This document shows positions 6,196 through 11,284 of a DNA stretch of 11,284 bases, in pieces. Each line of letters begins with the position of its first letter. The stretch's first letter is position 1. Source of the stretch: DATNIC01 sp035604635 (GTDB lineage Bacteria > Vulcanimicrobiota > Vulcanimicrobiia > Vulcanimicrobiales > Vulcanimicrobiaceae); assembly GCA_035604635.1 (NCBI GenBank), contig DATNIC010000193.1:1-11284 (forward strand), in the 5' to 3' direction. A model generated the notes under the pieces. The model was not told the DNA's origin and searched no databases. It saw only the letters and a list, made by a program, of their open reading frames with translations. Made by a program: the position numbers and the translations under genes.

Positions 6196-7365
6196 TTAAC
6201 CGCCCCGCTTGCTCACGGGGACGAATTCCGCTTTGACCGGGTCCCAACGCGACATGATGATCGCATTCTGGCCGACCCCGTGCTGGGTCCCATCGCGAAA
6301 ATCGTAGACGCCGGTAATCCCGACGAAAGCGTGCAGGCCGTTGATGTACTCGCGGAACTGCTGCGCGGTCGCGTCGAAGCCCAGATGTTTGTACGCGTCG
6401 ACGACGATCAATGCCGGATCCCAGGCCAGCATGTTCGGAAAGTCGGGCTTGACGCCGATCGACTTGAACGCGTTGAAGAAGACCGTCTGCGCATCCTTGA
6501 CCGGCCCGCTGCCGAGACTCTCATAGCTCGACGCGAGGACTCCGTTGAAGATGAGCTCCTTGGGCATGAAGCCCTTGTACTGCTCGAGCTGGTTATAGAT
6601 CATGACGCCGTTGCTTCCGAGCACAGGGACGTCTAGGCCGCCGTCCGCGATCCCGTGCAACTCGGTGCCGAACGCCGGACCGACGCTCCAGGTCAGCAGC
6701 GCTTGCGGATTCGCCGCCTTGATGCGCGCTATCTGGGCAGAGACGGTGACATCCGTGAGATTGAAATGCTCGCGCGCGACATACTGGATCGTCCGGTTTT
6801 CGGGGAGCGACTTGGCGATGTCCCAGTCTTGATCGATCTCCTGCCCCGTCGCGTCGGTCGAAGACAGGATCGCCAAGCGCGTCAGGCCACGCTCACGGAA
6901 ATACCGGACCGCTACGATCGCGCAATCACGCAAACTGACGTTTGCGGAAAAGATGAAACCGCCGGCGACGGGATTGATGCCGGGGCTCAGGCAATACGCG
7001 ACCGGGCCGCGATCGCGCACCAGCGGCGTCGTCGCGTTGCAGTCCTGCGTCAGGCCGGGGCCGATGAGAATCGGCGCTTTTTGAGCGATCACGCCGTTCA
7101 TCAGCTGGACCGCGGTTTGCGGGTTCGAGGTGTCGTCGCTGATGTCGAATGCAATCGGCCGGTGATTGACGCCGCCTTGCTTGTTGACGAGCGCCTCGAC
7201 GAGCTTCAGATCCTGCTGCTCGCCGTGGCCGATGAACGCGGCCAAACCCGTCAGCGAGATGATCACGGGAATGTGCAAGGTCGCCGGAGCCTGCGCCCTG
7301 GTCGCGCACGGGACGATCGCAATCGCAAGGCAGAGCATAAGGGTGGCCACGGAGCGGATTTGCAT
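6196..7365 (-). CDS. Branched-chain-type ABC substrate-binding protein (Peripla_BP_6)
   Basis: Secreted receptor of the LivJ-like family, which delivers branched-chain amino acids, amides or aromatic acids to a Liv-type ABC importer. The 389-residue product starts with a signal peptide (MQIR, then a hydrophobic run to about residue 22, probable cleavage after ATRA or QA, residues 24-26). No proper lipobox is present, so it is a soluble periplasmic protein. The mature start LHIPVIISLTGLAAFIGHGEQQ and the later ILIGPG segment are typical, as are two alternating domains. Cysteines at 109, 125 and 148 are unusual. GAAAGG lies upstream of ATG 7365 with about nine bases spacing. It follows the ABC-2 permease gene after 35 bases on the same strand. 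That permease is an exporter type, so the partner is more likely a Liv importer such as the one at the right edge. The ligand is unknown. Confidence 0.88.
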   Translation of the reverse strand: MQIRSVATLMLCLAIAIVPCATRAQAPATLHIPVIISLTGLAAFIGHGEQQDLKLVEALVNKQGGVNHRPIAFDISDDTSNPQTAVQLMNGVIAQKAPILIGPGLTQDCNATTPLVRDRGPVAYCLSPGINPVAGGFIFSANVSLRDCAIVAVRYFRERGLTRLAILSSTDATGQEIDQDWDIAKSLPENRTIQYVAREHFNLTDVTVSAQIARIKAANPQALLTWSVGPAFGTELHGIADGGLDVPVLGSNGVMIYNQLEQYKGFMPKELIFNGVLASSYESLGSGPVKDAQTVFFNAFKSIGVKPDFPNMLAWDPALIVVDAYKHLGFDATAQQFREYINGLHAFVGITGVYDFRDGTQHGVGQNAIIMSRWDPVKAEFVPVSKRGG

Positions 7366-7386
7366 CAGGAGCGCCTTTCGGATTTA

Positions 7387-7394
7387 GTTGCAAC
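7387..7394. promoter_or_regulatory. Perfect palindrome GTTGCAAC in the permease/binding-protein gap
   Basis: An eight-base perfect palindrome in the 35-base gap (7366-7400) upstream of the binding-protein gene. It might be a protein site or chance; I see no clear promoter hexamers around it. Confidence 0.25.
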
Positions 7395-7400
7395 AAGAAT

Positions 7401-8153
7401 TCAGGCGACGGCCTCGCGCATCGAACGGACGAACAGCGCAAGTGCGAGCGCCGCGAGCAGGACGAACACCGTGAACGCGACCGGGATCGATGGGTTGGTC
7501 AGCGCTCCGTTGACGAGAGCGCGTGCGGCATCGACCGCATAAGAGAAGGGATCGAGGCGTGAGATCGTCCGGATGATCGGAGGCCCGAAGCTAATCGGCA
7601 GCATCACACCGGAGAGAATGAGCAGCGGAAGGATGAAGGTATTGGTGATCCCGGCGAGGATCCCGCCTTCACGCGTCATCAGCGCGAGCGTAAACGAGAT
7701 CGAAGCCATCGTCACGCCGATGAGGACGACGAGCAGGAGCAAAATGAGCGCGCCGGCCGGGTCGAGCCGCAGCCCAAAGGCGAGCGAGCAGACGATCAGG
7801 ACCAGACTCTGAAACACCAGCGTCGCCGATGACTGCAGGACGAACCCCAACGCCAAGGAGAGCCGGTTGATCGGCGTGACGCGCAGTCGCTCGAGGAAAC
7901 CCGATTCGACCTTGTCCTGCAACGTAAACCCCTCGAACCCGGCGCTGAAGAGGGCATTCATGATCAGCAGTCCGGGGGCGAAGAACTGAATCGCGTTGCG
8001 GGCCGGAAAGCCGGGTACGCCGGCGACGCCGTTGAGCAGCGGCGCGAACAGCACTAAGTAGATGATCGGTTGCAGGAGGCCGCGGAACAGCCAGTACGGG
8101 TTGCGGATCGTCACGAGCAATTCGTTTTTTGCAATGAGGTAAGCGTCGCGCAT
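7401..8153 (-). CDS. ABC-2 type transporter permease (DrrB-like)
   Basis: Membrane subunit of an ABC exporter of the DrrB/ABC-2 class, which exports drugs, antibiotics, lipids or polysaccharide. It has 250 residues, a normal length, with a cytosolic N-terminus followed by a first hydrophobic helix (LQPIIYLVLFAPLL) and about six membrane segments. The amphipathic coupling region KVESGFLERLRVTPINRLSLALG between segments 2 and 3 is the family hallmark that contacts the ATPase. The later ITNTFILPLLILSGVMLP followed by SRLDPFSYAVDA is also typical of ABC-2 permeases. ATG 8153 stands seven bases after the ATPase stop codon, with no visible Shine-Dalgarno sequence, so translation probably depends on re-initiation after the ATPase. 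The substrate cannot be told from this sequence. Confidence 0.88.
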   Translation of the reverse strand: MRDAYLIAKNELLVTIRNPYWLFRGLLQPIIYLVLFAPLLNGVAGVPGFPARNAIQFFAPGLLIMNALFSAGFEGFTLQDKVESGFLERLRVTPINRLSLALGFVLQSSATLVFQSLVLIVCSLAFGLRLDPAGALILLLLVVLIGVTMASISFTLALMTREGGILAGITNTFILPLLILSGVMLPISFGPPIIRTISRLDPFSYAVDAARALVNGALTNPSIPVAFTVFVLLAALALALFVRSMREAVA

Positions 8154-8160
8154 CGGTGTG

Positions 8161-9132
8161 CTACAGCGCCTCGCTGTCGGCGTGAAGCGTGCGGCCCGTC
8201 AGCTTGAGGAACACGTCGTCCAGTGTCGGGCGGGCAAGGTGGACGGTCTTGGGCGGGACGTGAGCGACGCCGAGCCGGCGCATGAGCCCCGGCAGAGCTT
8301 CGTCGCCCTCGTCGACGTAGACTTGCAAGCTGTTCCCCTCGACGCGCATCTCGAGCACCGATGGCTCGCCGGTCAGGATCGCCGAGGCCGCTTCGACCGC
8401 GCTAGCGTTTTCGTAGCCGAACGTGAGGCGGTCGCCGGCGACCTGACGCTTGAGTTCGTCCGGGCTCCCGAGCGCGACGATCTCGCCTTGATCGACGATG
8501 GCGACCCGGCCGCACAACGCGTCGGCTTCCTCGAGGTAGTGCGTCGTGAGGAAGATGCTCGTCCCCGCAGCGTTCAGCGCGGTGACCTCCTCCCACACGC
8601 GCGCACGGCTTTGGGGATCGAGACCGGTGGTCGGTTCGTCGAGAAAGAGCAGACGCGGCGCGTGCACGACGCCGGCAGCGAGGTCGAAGATGCGGCGCTG
8701 ACCGCCCGAGTACGTATCGGTGGTGCGGTCGGCGAACGCGGCCAGGTTCAGCCGCTCGATCAGCGCGTCGACCGTGCGGCGCGCCGCGGCCCGCGGCATG
8801 CGATAGAGCAGGGCTTGGAGCATGAGGTTCTCGCGCCCGGTAGCGACCGCTTCCATCCCGCCCTTCTGACCGACGTAGCCGATGTGCCGTCGAATCGCGG
8901 CCTGCTGTGTCTCGAGGTCGAAGCCGACAACCGTGGCGCGCCCGTCCGTCGGCAGCAGCAACGTGCAGAGCATCCGCATCATCGTCGTTTTGCCGGCGCC
9001 GTTGGGGCCGAGCAAGCCGAAGATCTCGCCCTCGGCGACGGTGAGATCGACTCCACGCACGGCCTCGACCGGGCGTCGTCCCCGGACGACGAATGTCTTG
9101 CTCAGCCGCTCGCTCTGAATGATTGCTTGCAT
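8161..9132 (-). CDS. DrrA-type ABC exporter ATPase
   Basis: Nucleotide-binding subunit that powers the neighbouring ABC-2 permease. The 323 residues hold the full motif set: Walker A GPNGAGKTT (42-50), Q-loop Q89, signature YSGGQ (141-145), Walker B LLFLDEP (D165, E166) with the D-loop, and the switch histidine H198 in TTHYLEEAD. The family usually has SGGMRRRLDLA; here it is SGGQRRIFDLA, a mild deviation. About 85 residues after the core (from roughly 235) form the extra C-terminal domain typical of DrrA/CcmA-like exporters, ending with the RPTLDDVFLKLTGR signature. ATG 9132 has no ribosome site, and the divergent gap is only 52 bases, so the message may be leaderless. With the permease it makes a standard drug/antibiotic-type exporter. 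Confidence 0.92.
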   Translation of the reverse strand: MQAIIQSERLSKTFVVRGRRPVEAVRGVDLTVAEGEIFGLLGPNGAGKTTMMRMLCTLLLPTDGRATVVGFDLETQQAAIRRHIGYVGQKGGMEAVATGRENLMLQALLYRMPRAAARRTVDALIERLNLAAFADRTTDTYSGGQRRIFDLAAGVVHAPRLLFLDEPTTGLDPQSRARVWEEVTALNAAGTSIFLTTHYLEEADALCGRVAIVDQGEIVALGSPDELKRQVAGDRLTFGYENASAVEAASAILTGEPSVLEMRVEGNSLQVYVDEGDEALPGLMRRLGVAHVPPKTVHLARPTLDDVFLKLTGRTLHADSEAL

Positions 9133-9156
9133 TTACAAATACTTTGGGTGTAGAAT
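9127..9156 (+). promoter_or_regulatory. Candidate promoter of the monooxygenase-MarR operon
   Basis: TTGCAT (9127-9132) and TAGAAT (9151-9156, five of six bases match the consensus -10) are separated by 18 bases, and a ribosome site follows at 9173. The -35 match is weak (TTG only). The region is also AT-rich next to GC-rich flanks. The minus-strand gene diverges from the same gap. Confidence 0.5.
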
Positions 9157-9164
9157 CGCCCAAA
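9143..9164. promoter_or_regulatory. Candidate MarR operator TTTGGG-N10-CCCAAA
   Basis: A perfect six-base inverted repeat, 22 bases long overall, in the divergent gap. The TAGAAT -10 hexamer lies exactly in its centre, so a bound dimer would block the + promoter. It starts eleven bases before the minus-strand ATPase start codon, so it could affect that gene as well. MarR proteins commonly bind 18-22 base dyads in their own divergent promoter. The neighbouring sequence also has ATTT-AC-AAAT (9131-9140). Confidence 0.5.
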
Positions 9165-9172
9165 CGCGCGGC

Positions 9173-9176
9173 GAGG
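9173..9176 (+). promoter_or_regulatory. Ribosome binding site of the monooxygenase gene
   Basis: GAGG eight bases before ATG 9185. It supports this start over an in-frame ATG at 9119, which lies inside the divergent ATPase gene. Confidence 0.5.
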
Positions 9177-9184
9177 TCCTCCCC

Positions 9185-10279
9185 ATGAAGTTCGGCTACT
9201 TCACCCTTAGCGATAATCGCTACCCGAACAATACGCGAACGCCCGAGCAGTTTCTCCACGAGATCTACGAACAGATCGTTTACGCGGACCAGCTGGGGAT
9301 GCATTCGGCGTGGGTCGGCGAGCACCACTTCAATCTGCTGGGGATCAACCCGTGCCCCAACATCTTGCTCGCGACGTTGGCGAAGGCGACGACGCACATC
9401 CGCTTGGCGCCTGCGGTCGTGCTGCTCCCGGTGCATCACCCGCTCCACGTCGCCGAAGAATGGGCGACGCTCGATCAACTCTCGGGCGGACGCGTCGATT
9501 TCGCCGCCGGTCGCGGCTACGACGTCAAGGAATACGGGCCGTTCGGCGCGCCGTTCGAGCGGTCGGCCGAGCTCTTCGCCGAAGGCCTCGAGGTCGTCTG
9601 GCGTGCGTGGACGGAGCCGGGAAAATGGTCGCACCACGGGCAGTTTTATCACTTCGACGACATCGAAGTACGGCCGCGGCCTTTGCAATCGCCGCTGCGT
9701 CCTTTCATCGCGTGCTTCTCGCGGATCTCGATGGAGATGGCGGCGCGCAACGATTGGAATATCATCTTCGCCCCGTTCGCCGCCGCGATGGTCTACGGCA
9801 GTCTCGCCGGCGGCGTCGAAGCGTATCGCGCGGAGTGCGCCAAGTACGGCCGAGCGCCCCGCCAATCGAGCTGCAGCTATTTCATCCACATCGCCGACGA
9901 CGCGCAGGAAGAGCGCTACGGGCGCGAGCGCCTCATCAGCTACTTCAAAGACGCGCTGATCTCGGCGTTCCCGTCGAATCCGCAGACGGTCCCGCCGACG
10001 TTGCGATACTTCCTCGACATCGTCAAGATCATGAACAACATGAAGGCGGAGGACTTGACGTCGAAATCGATCTTGCTCGGGACGCCGGAGAAGATCATCG
10101 AGGATCTGCGCGCCGTCGAGGCCTCGGGGATCAGCGAGGTCATCCTCTACTTCAACTATGGCCGCAAACCGAACGATCTGGTCAAAGAGCAGATGCGCCG
10201 GTTCATGGCTGAAATCGCGCCGGCCTTCAACGGTACGCTTGATGTTCGATCTGCGAACCTATCTCCCGTATCTCCTTAA
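9185..10279 (+). CDS. LLM-class (luciferase-like) flavin-dependent monooxygenase
   Basis: A cytosolic TIM-barrel oxidoreductase related to bacterial luciferase, using reduced flavin and O2 (or F420 in some relatives) to oxidise an organic substrate. It has 364 residues, typical for the group. Visible family features are the opening MKFGYFTL strand, the GEHHF motif (45-49), NPCPNILLATLAKATTHIRLA, the DQLSGGRVDFAAGRGY stretch with its Gly-Arg-Gly segment, and the late GTPEKIIEDLRAVEASG typical of the barrel's C-terminal part. GEHHF plus GRGY is the pattern of FMN-using LLM members. ATG 9185 has GAGG eight bases upstream; an earlier in-frame ATG (9119) is within the divergent gene. It overlaps the MarR gene by 38 bases, so both are translated from one message. 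The substrate is not deducible. Confidence 0.9.
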   Translation: MKFGYFTLSDNRYPNNTRTPEQFLHEIYEQIVYADQLGMHSAWVGEHHFNLLGINPCPNILLATLAKATTHIRLAPAVVLLPVHHPLHVAEEWATLDQLSGGRVDFAAGRGYDVKEYGPFGAPFERSAELFAEGLEVVWRAWTEPGKWSHHGQFYHFDDIEVRPRPLQSPLRPFIACFSRISMEMAARNDWNIIFAPFAAAMVYGSLAGGVEAYRAECAKYGRAPRQSSCSYFIHIADDAQEERYGRERLISYFKDALISAFPSNPQTVPPTLRYFLDIVKIMNNMKAEDLTSKSILLGTPEKIIEDLRAVEASGISEVILYFNYGRKPNDLVKEQMRRFMAEIAPAFNGTLDVRSANLSPVSP

Positions 10280-10745
10280 CCGGGTCGGAGTCGCGCTCGT
10301 CGATCGCTTTTCGGAGGAACTCTGCGCCGAGTCGCTGACCGTCTCGATGTGGCGCGTCCTTGCCGTCCTCCGGCACGATGGACCGCAACACATGAGCGAA
10401 CTCTCCGAGCTAACCTCGATCGAGCTTTCGACGCTCTCGCGCTTGACCGGGTCGCTTCAGAGGCGCGGCCTCACCACCCGTAAGCGCGGAGGGAGCGACG
10501 CACGCTACGTCCGAGTCGCGCTCACGCCGCGCGGGAAGACGCTGACCGAACGGCTGCTGCCCAAAGCGCTCGCTTTGGAGGAGCGGCTCGTCGGCGCGAT
10601 GCCGGCGCGCGACGTCGCGGCGCTCAAGCGCCTCCTCGACGTCCTCTACGCGAACATCAGATCCCAAGATATGTCTTCTTCACTTCGTCATTCGCCAGCA
10701 GAACGGCAGGTGGCGCCGCGTAAACGATCTTCCCTTTGTCCATGA
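10242..10745 (+). CDS. MarR family transcriptional regulator
   Basis: A winged-helix repressor of 167 residues that typically dimerises, binds a dyad in its own promoter region and is released by phenolic or antibiotic-like ligands. The core is clear: helix region LTVSMWRVLAVL (32-43), HTH HMSELSELTSIELSTLSRLTGSL with recognition helix around 59-75, and the wing GGSDARYVRVALTPRG (83-98) with the family's D-x-R pair (D86, R88). ATG 10242 fits the usual MarR N-terminus and overlaps the monooxygenase by 38 bases; the in-frame ATG at 10158 lies inside that gene. The last 29 residues (from I139) lie over the 3' end of the convergent livF gene and are rich in Arg and Ser, unlike a MarR helix. Most MarR proteins end near 140-150. 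Confidence 0.88.
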   Translation: MFDLRTYLPYLLNRVGVALVDRFSEELCAESLTVSMWRVLAVLRHDGPQHMSELSELTSIELSTLSRLTGSLQRRGLTTRKRGGSDARYVRVALTPRGKTLTERLLPKALALEERLVGAMPARDVAALKRLLDVLYANIRSQDMSSSLRHSPAERQVAPRKRSSLCP

Positions 10746-11284
10746 TGTAGACGTGGTCCGCGACGTCGAGCGCGAATTGCAGGTTCTGTTCTACGAGAAG
10801 CACGGCGAGGGCGTTTGCCTTGAGCCGGCCGATCAGCACTTTGAGCTCCTCGACGAGATACGGCGAAAGACCCTCGCTCGGCTCGTCCATCAGGAGCAGG
10901 CGGGGATTCCCGACGAGCGCTCGGGCCAGCGCAAGCATTTGCTGCTCGCCGCCCGAAAGCGTCGCAGCTCGATTCGCACGCCGTTCTCGCAAGGCGGGAA
11001 ACAGCGTGAACACCGCTTCTTCATCCCAAGCGGGCGAGCCCGACCCCTTCGCGGCGCGCAAAGCGATGCTCAGGTTTTCGCTGACCGTCAAGGATGCAAA
11101 GACGCGACGGCCTTGCGGAACGAGCGTCATCCCCGCGCGGACGATGCGGTAGGCCGGCCAGCGCGTCACGTCTTCGCGATCGAAGACGATGCGGCCGCGG
11201 CGAGGCGGCGTAAACGCGATGACGCTGCGAATCAGCGTCGTTTTTCCAACGCCGTTGCGTCCGAGCACGCAGGCGACGGATCCC
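10657..11284 (-). CDS. livF: LivF-type branched-chain ABC importer ATPase, partial
   Basis: One of the two ATPases (LivF type) of a branched-chain amino acid or related high-affinity ABC importer. The frame is open to the window edge: codons before the GTG at 11268 read GSVAC, part of the strand that leads to Walker A, so the true start lies beyond 11284. About 208 residues of the usual 230-240 are visible. Walker A is GRNGVGKTT, the signature is LSGGEQQMLALARAL, Walker B is LLLMDEP, and the H-loop is LLVEQN (Gln-Asn instead of His is normal for LivF). It ends KKTYLGI, typical of the family. Its last 89 bases are covered by the convergent MarR gene. The livG/livH/livM genes are likely outside the window to the right, and the binding protein at 6196-7365 could be its partner. 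Confidence 0.9.
   Translation of the reverse strand, partial: GSVACVLGRNGVGKTTLIRSVIAFTPPRRGRIVFDREDVTRWPAYRIVRAGMTLVPQGRRVFASLTVSENLSIALRAAKGSGSPAWDEEAVFTLFPALRERRANRAATLSGGEQQMLALARALVGNPRLLLMDEPSEGLSPYLVEELKVLIGRLKANALAVLLVEQNLQFALDVADHVYIMDKGKIVYAAPPAVLLANDEVKKTYLGI

Noticed and set aside
6203..6220. CCCCG-N8-CGGGG inverted repeat at the end of the binding-protein gene
   Set aside because: It is coding sequence (last residues KRGG region) and no T-run follows on the minus strand, so terminator function is not supported.
5860..6636. Plus-strand open frame opposite the ferritin and binding-protein genes
   Set aside because: It spans two real minus-strand genes and their gap, with no family resemblance.
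6655..7542. Plus-strand 295-codon open frame opposite the binding-protein gene
   Set aside because: The minus strand encodes a signal peptide and typical Peripla_BP_6 segments; this frame is a shadow.
8158..9153. Plus-strand open frame of 331 codons opposite the ABC ATPase
   Set aside because: The ATPase on the other strand has every ABC motif; this frame is its GC-driven shadow.
9119..9184. Longer N-terminus of the monooxygenase from ATG 9119
   Set aside because: It overlaps the divergent ATPase gene and the promoter, and has no ribosome site; the family N-terminus begins at 9185.
8402..9889. Minus-strand open frame of 495 codons crossing the ABC ATPase and the monooxygenase
   Set aside because: It is a different frame over two recognisable genes and also crosses the divergent promoter gap. 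Its Arg/Asp-rich translation shows no domain.
10666..10677. AAGA-TATG-TCTT inverted repeat at the livF 3' end
   Set aside because: Only four weak A/T-rich pairs, within coding sequence; chance is likely.

Overview
This is an 11.3 kb stretch of a GC-rich bacterial chromosome (my estimate is a little over 60% GC), densely packed with about twelve protein genes and with gaps shorter than 100 bases. There are no RNA genes, CRISPR arrays or insertion sequences. The gene mix (4,5-dihydroxyphthalate-decarboxylase-like protein, luciferase-like monooxygenase, several export systems, a branched-chain-type ABC importer) and the many CGATCG hexamers would fit a soil lineage such as Candidatus Eremiobacterota (WPS-2), but that is a low-confidence guess from overall style. 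No single marker here proves the phylum.

Left block (1-5499, all + strand): a Bcr/CflA-type drug:proton antiporter cut by the window edge overlaps a 4,5-dihydroxyphthalate-decarboxylase-like (periplasmic-binding-fold) gene. A MATE exporter follows directly and has no convincing standard start codon. After a 77-base gap with a promoter-like segment come phoU, a zinc-less quinone oxidoreductase-like MDR enzyme and a GNAT acetyltransferase, with short gaps. The left block looks like an exporter/detoxification operon followed by a phoU-led unit that lacks pst transporter genes nearby.

Middle block (5503-9132, all - strand): a non-heme bacterioferritin-like protein ends three bases from the GNAT gene. 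Upstream of it (reading the - strand) lies a unit made of a DrrA-type ATPase, a DrrB-type ABC-2 permease and a secreted branched-chain-type substrate-binding protein. The ATPase and permease form a normal exporter pair. The binding protein belongs to an importer family and more probably serves a Liv-type importer, of which one ATPase is seen at the right edge.

Right block (9185-11284): a luciferase-like flavin monooxygenase overlaps a MarR regulator; both are on the + strand and diverge from the ABC exporter unit. The 52-base divergent gap holds a good candidate operator, TTTGGG-N10-CCCAAA, surrounding a TAGAAT -10 hexamer. This suggests that the MarR protein controls the monooxygenase and perhaps the exporter. 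The MarR gene runs 89 bases into the 3' end of a convergent livF-like ATPase gene, which is cut by the window edge.

I see no clearly new multi-gene system. The best leads are the MarR operator and its divergent export/oxidation locus, the odd MATE start region, the MarR/livF antisense overlap, and the CGATCG excess.
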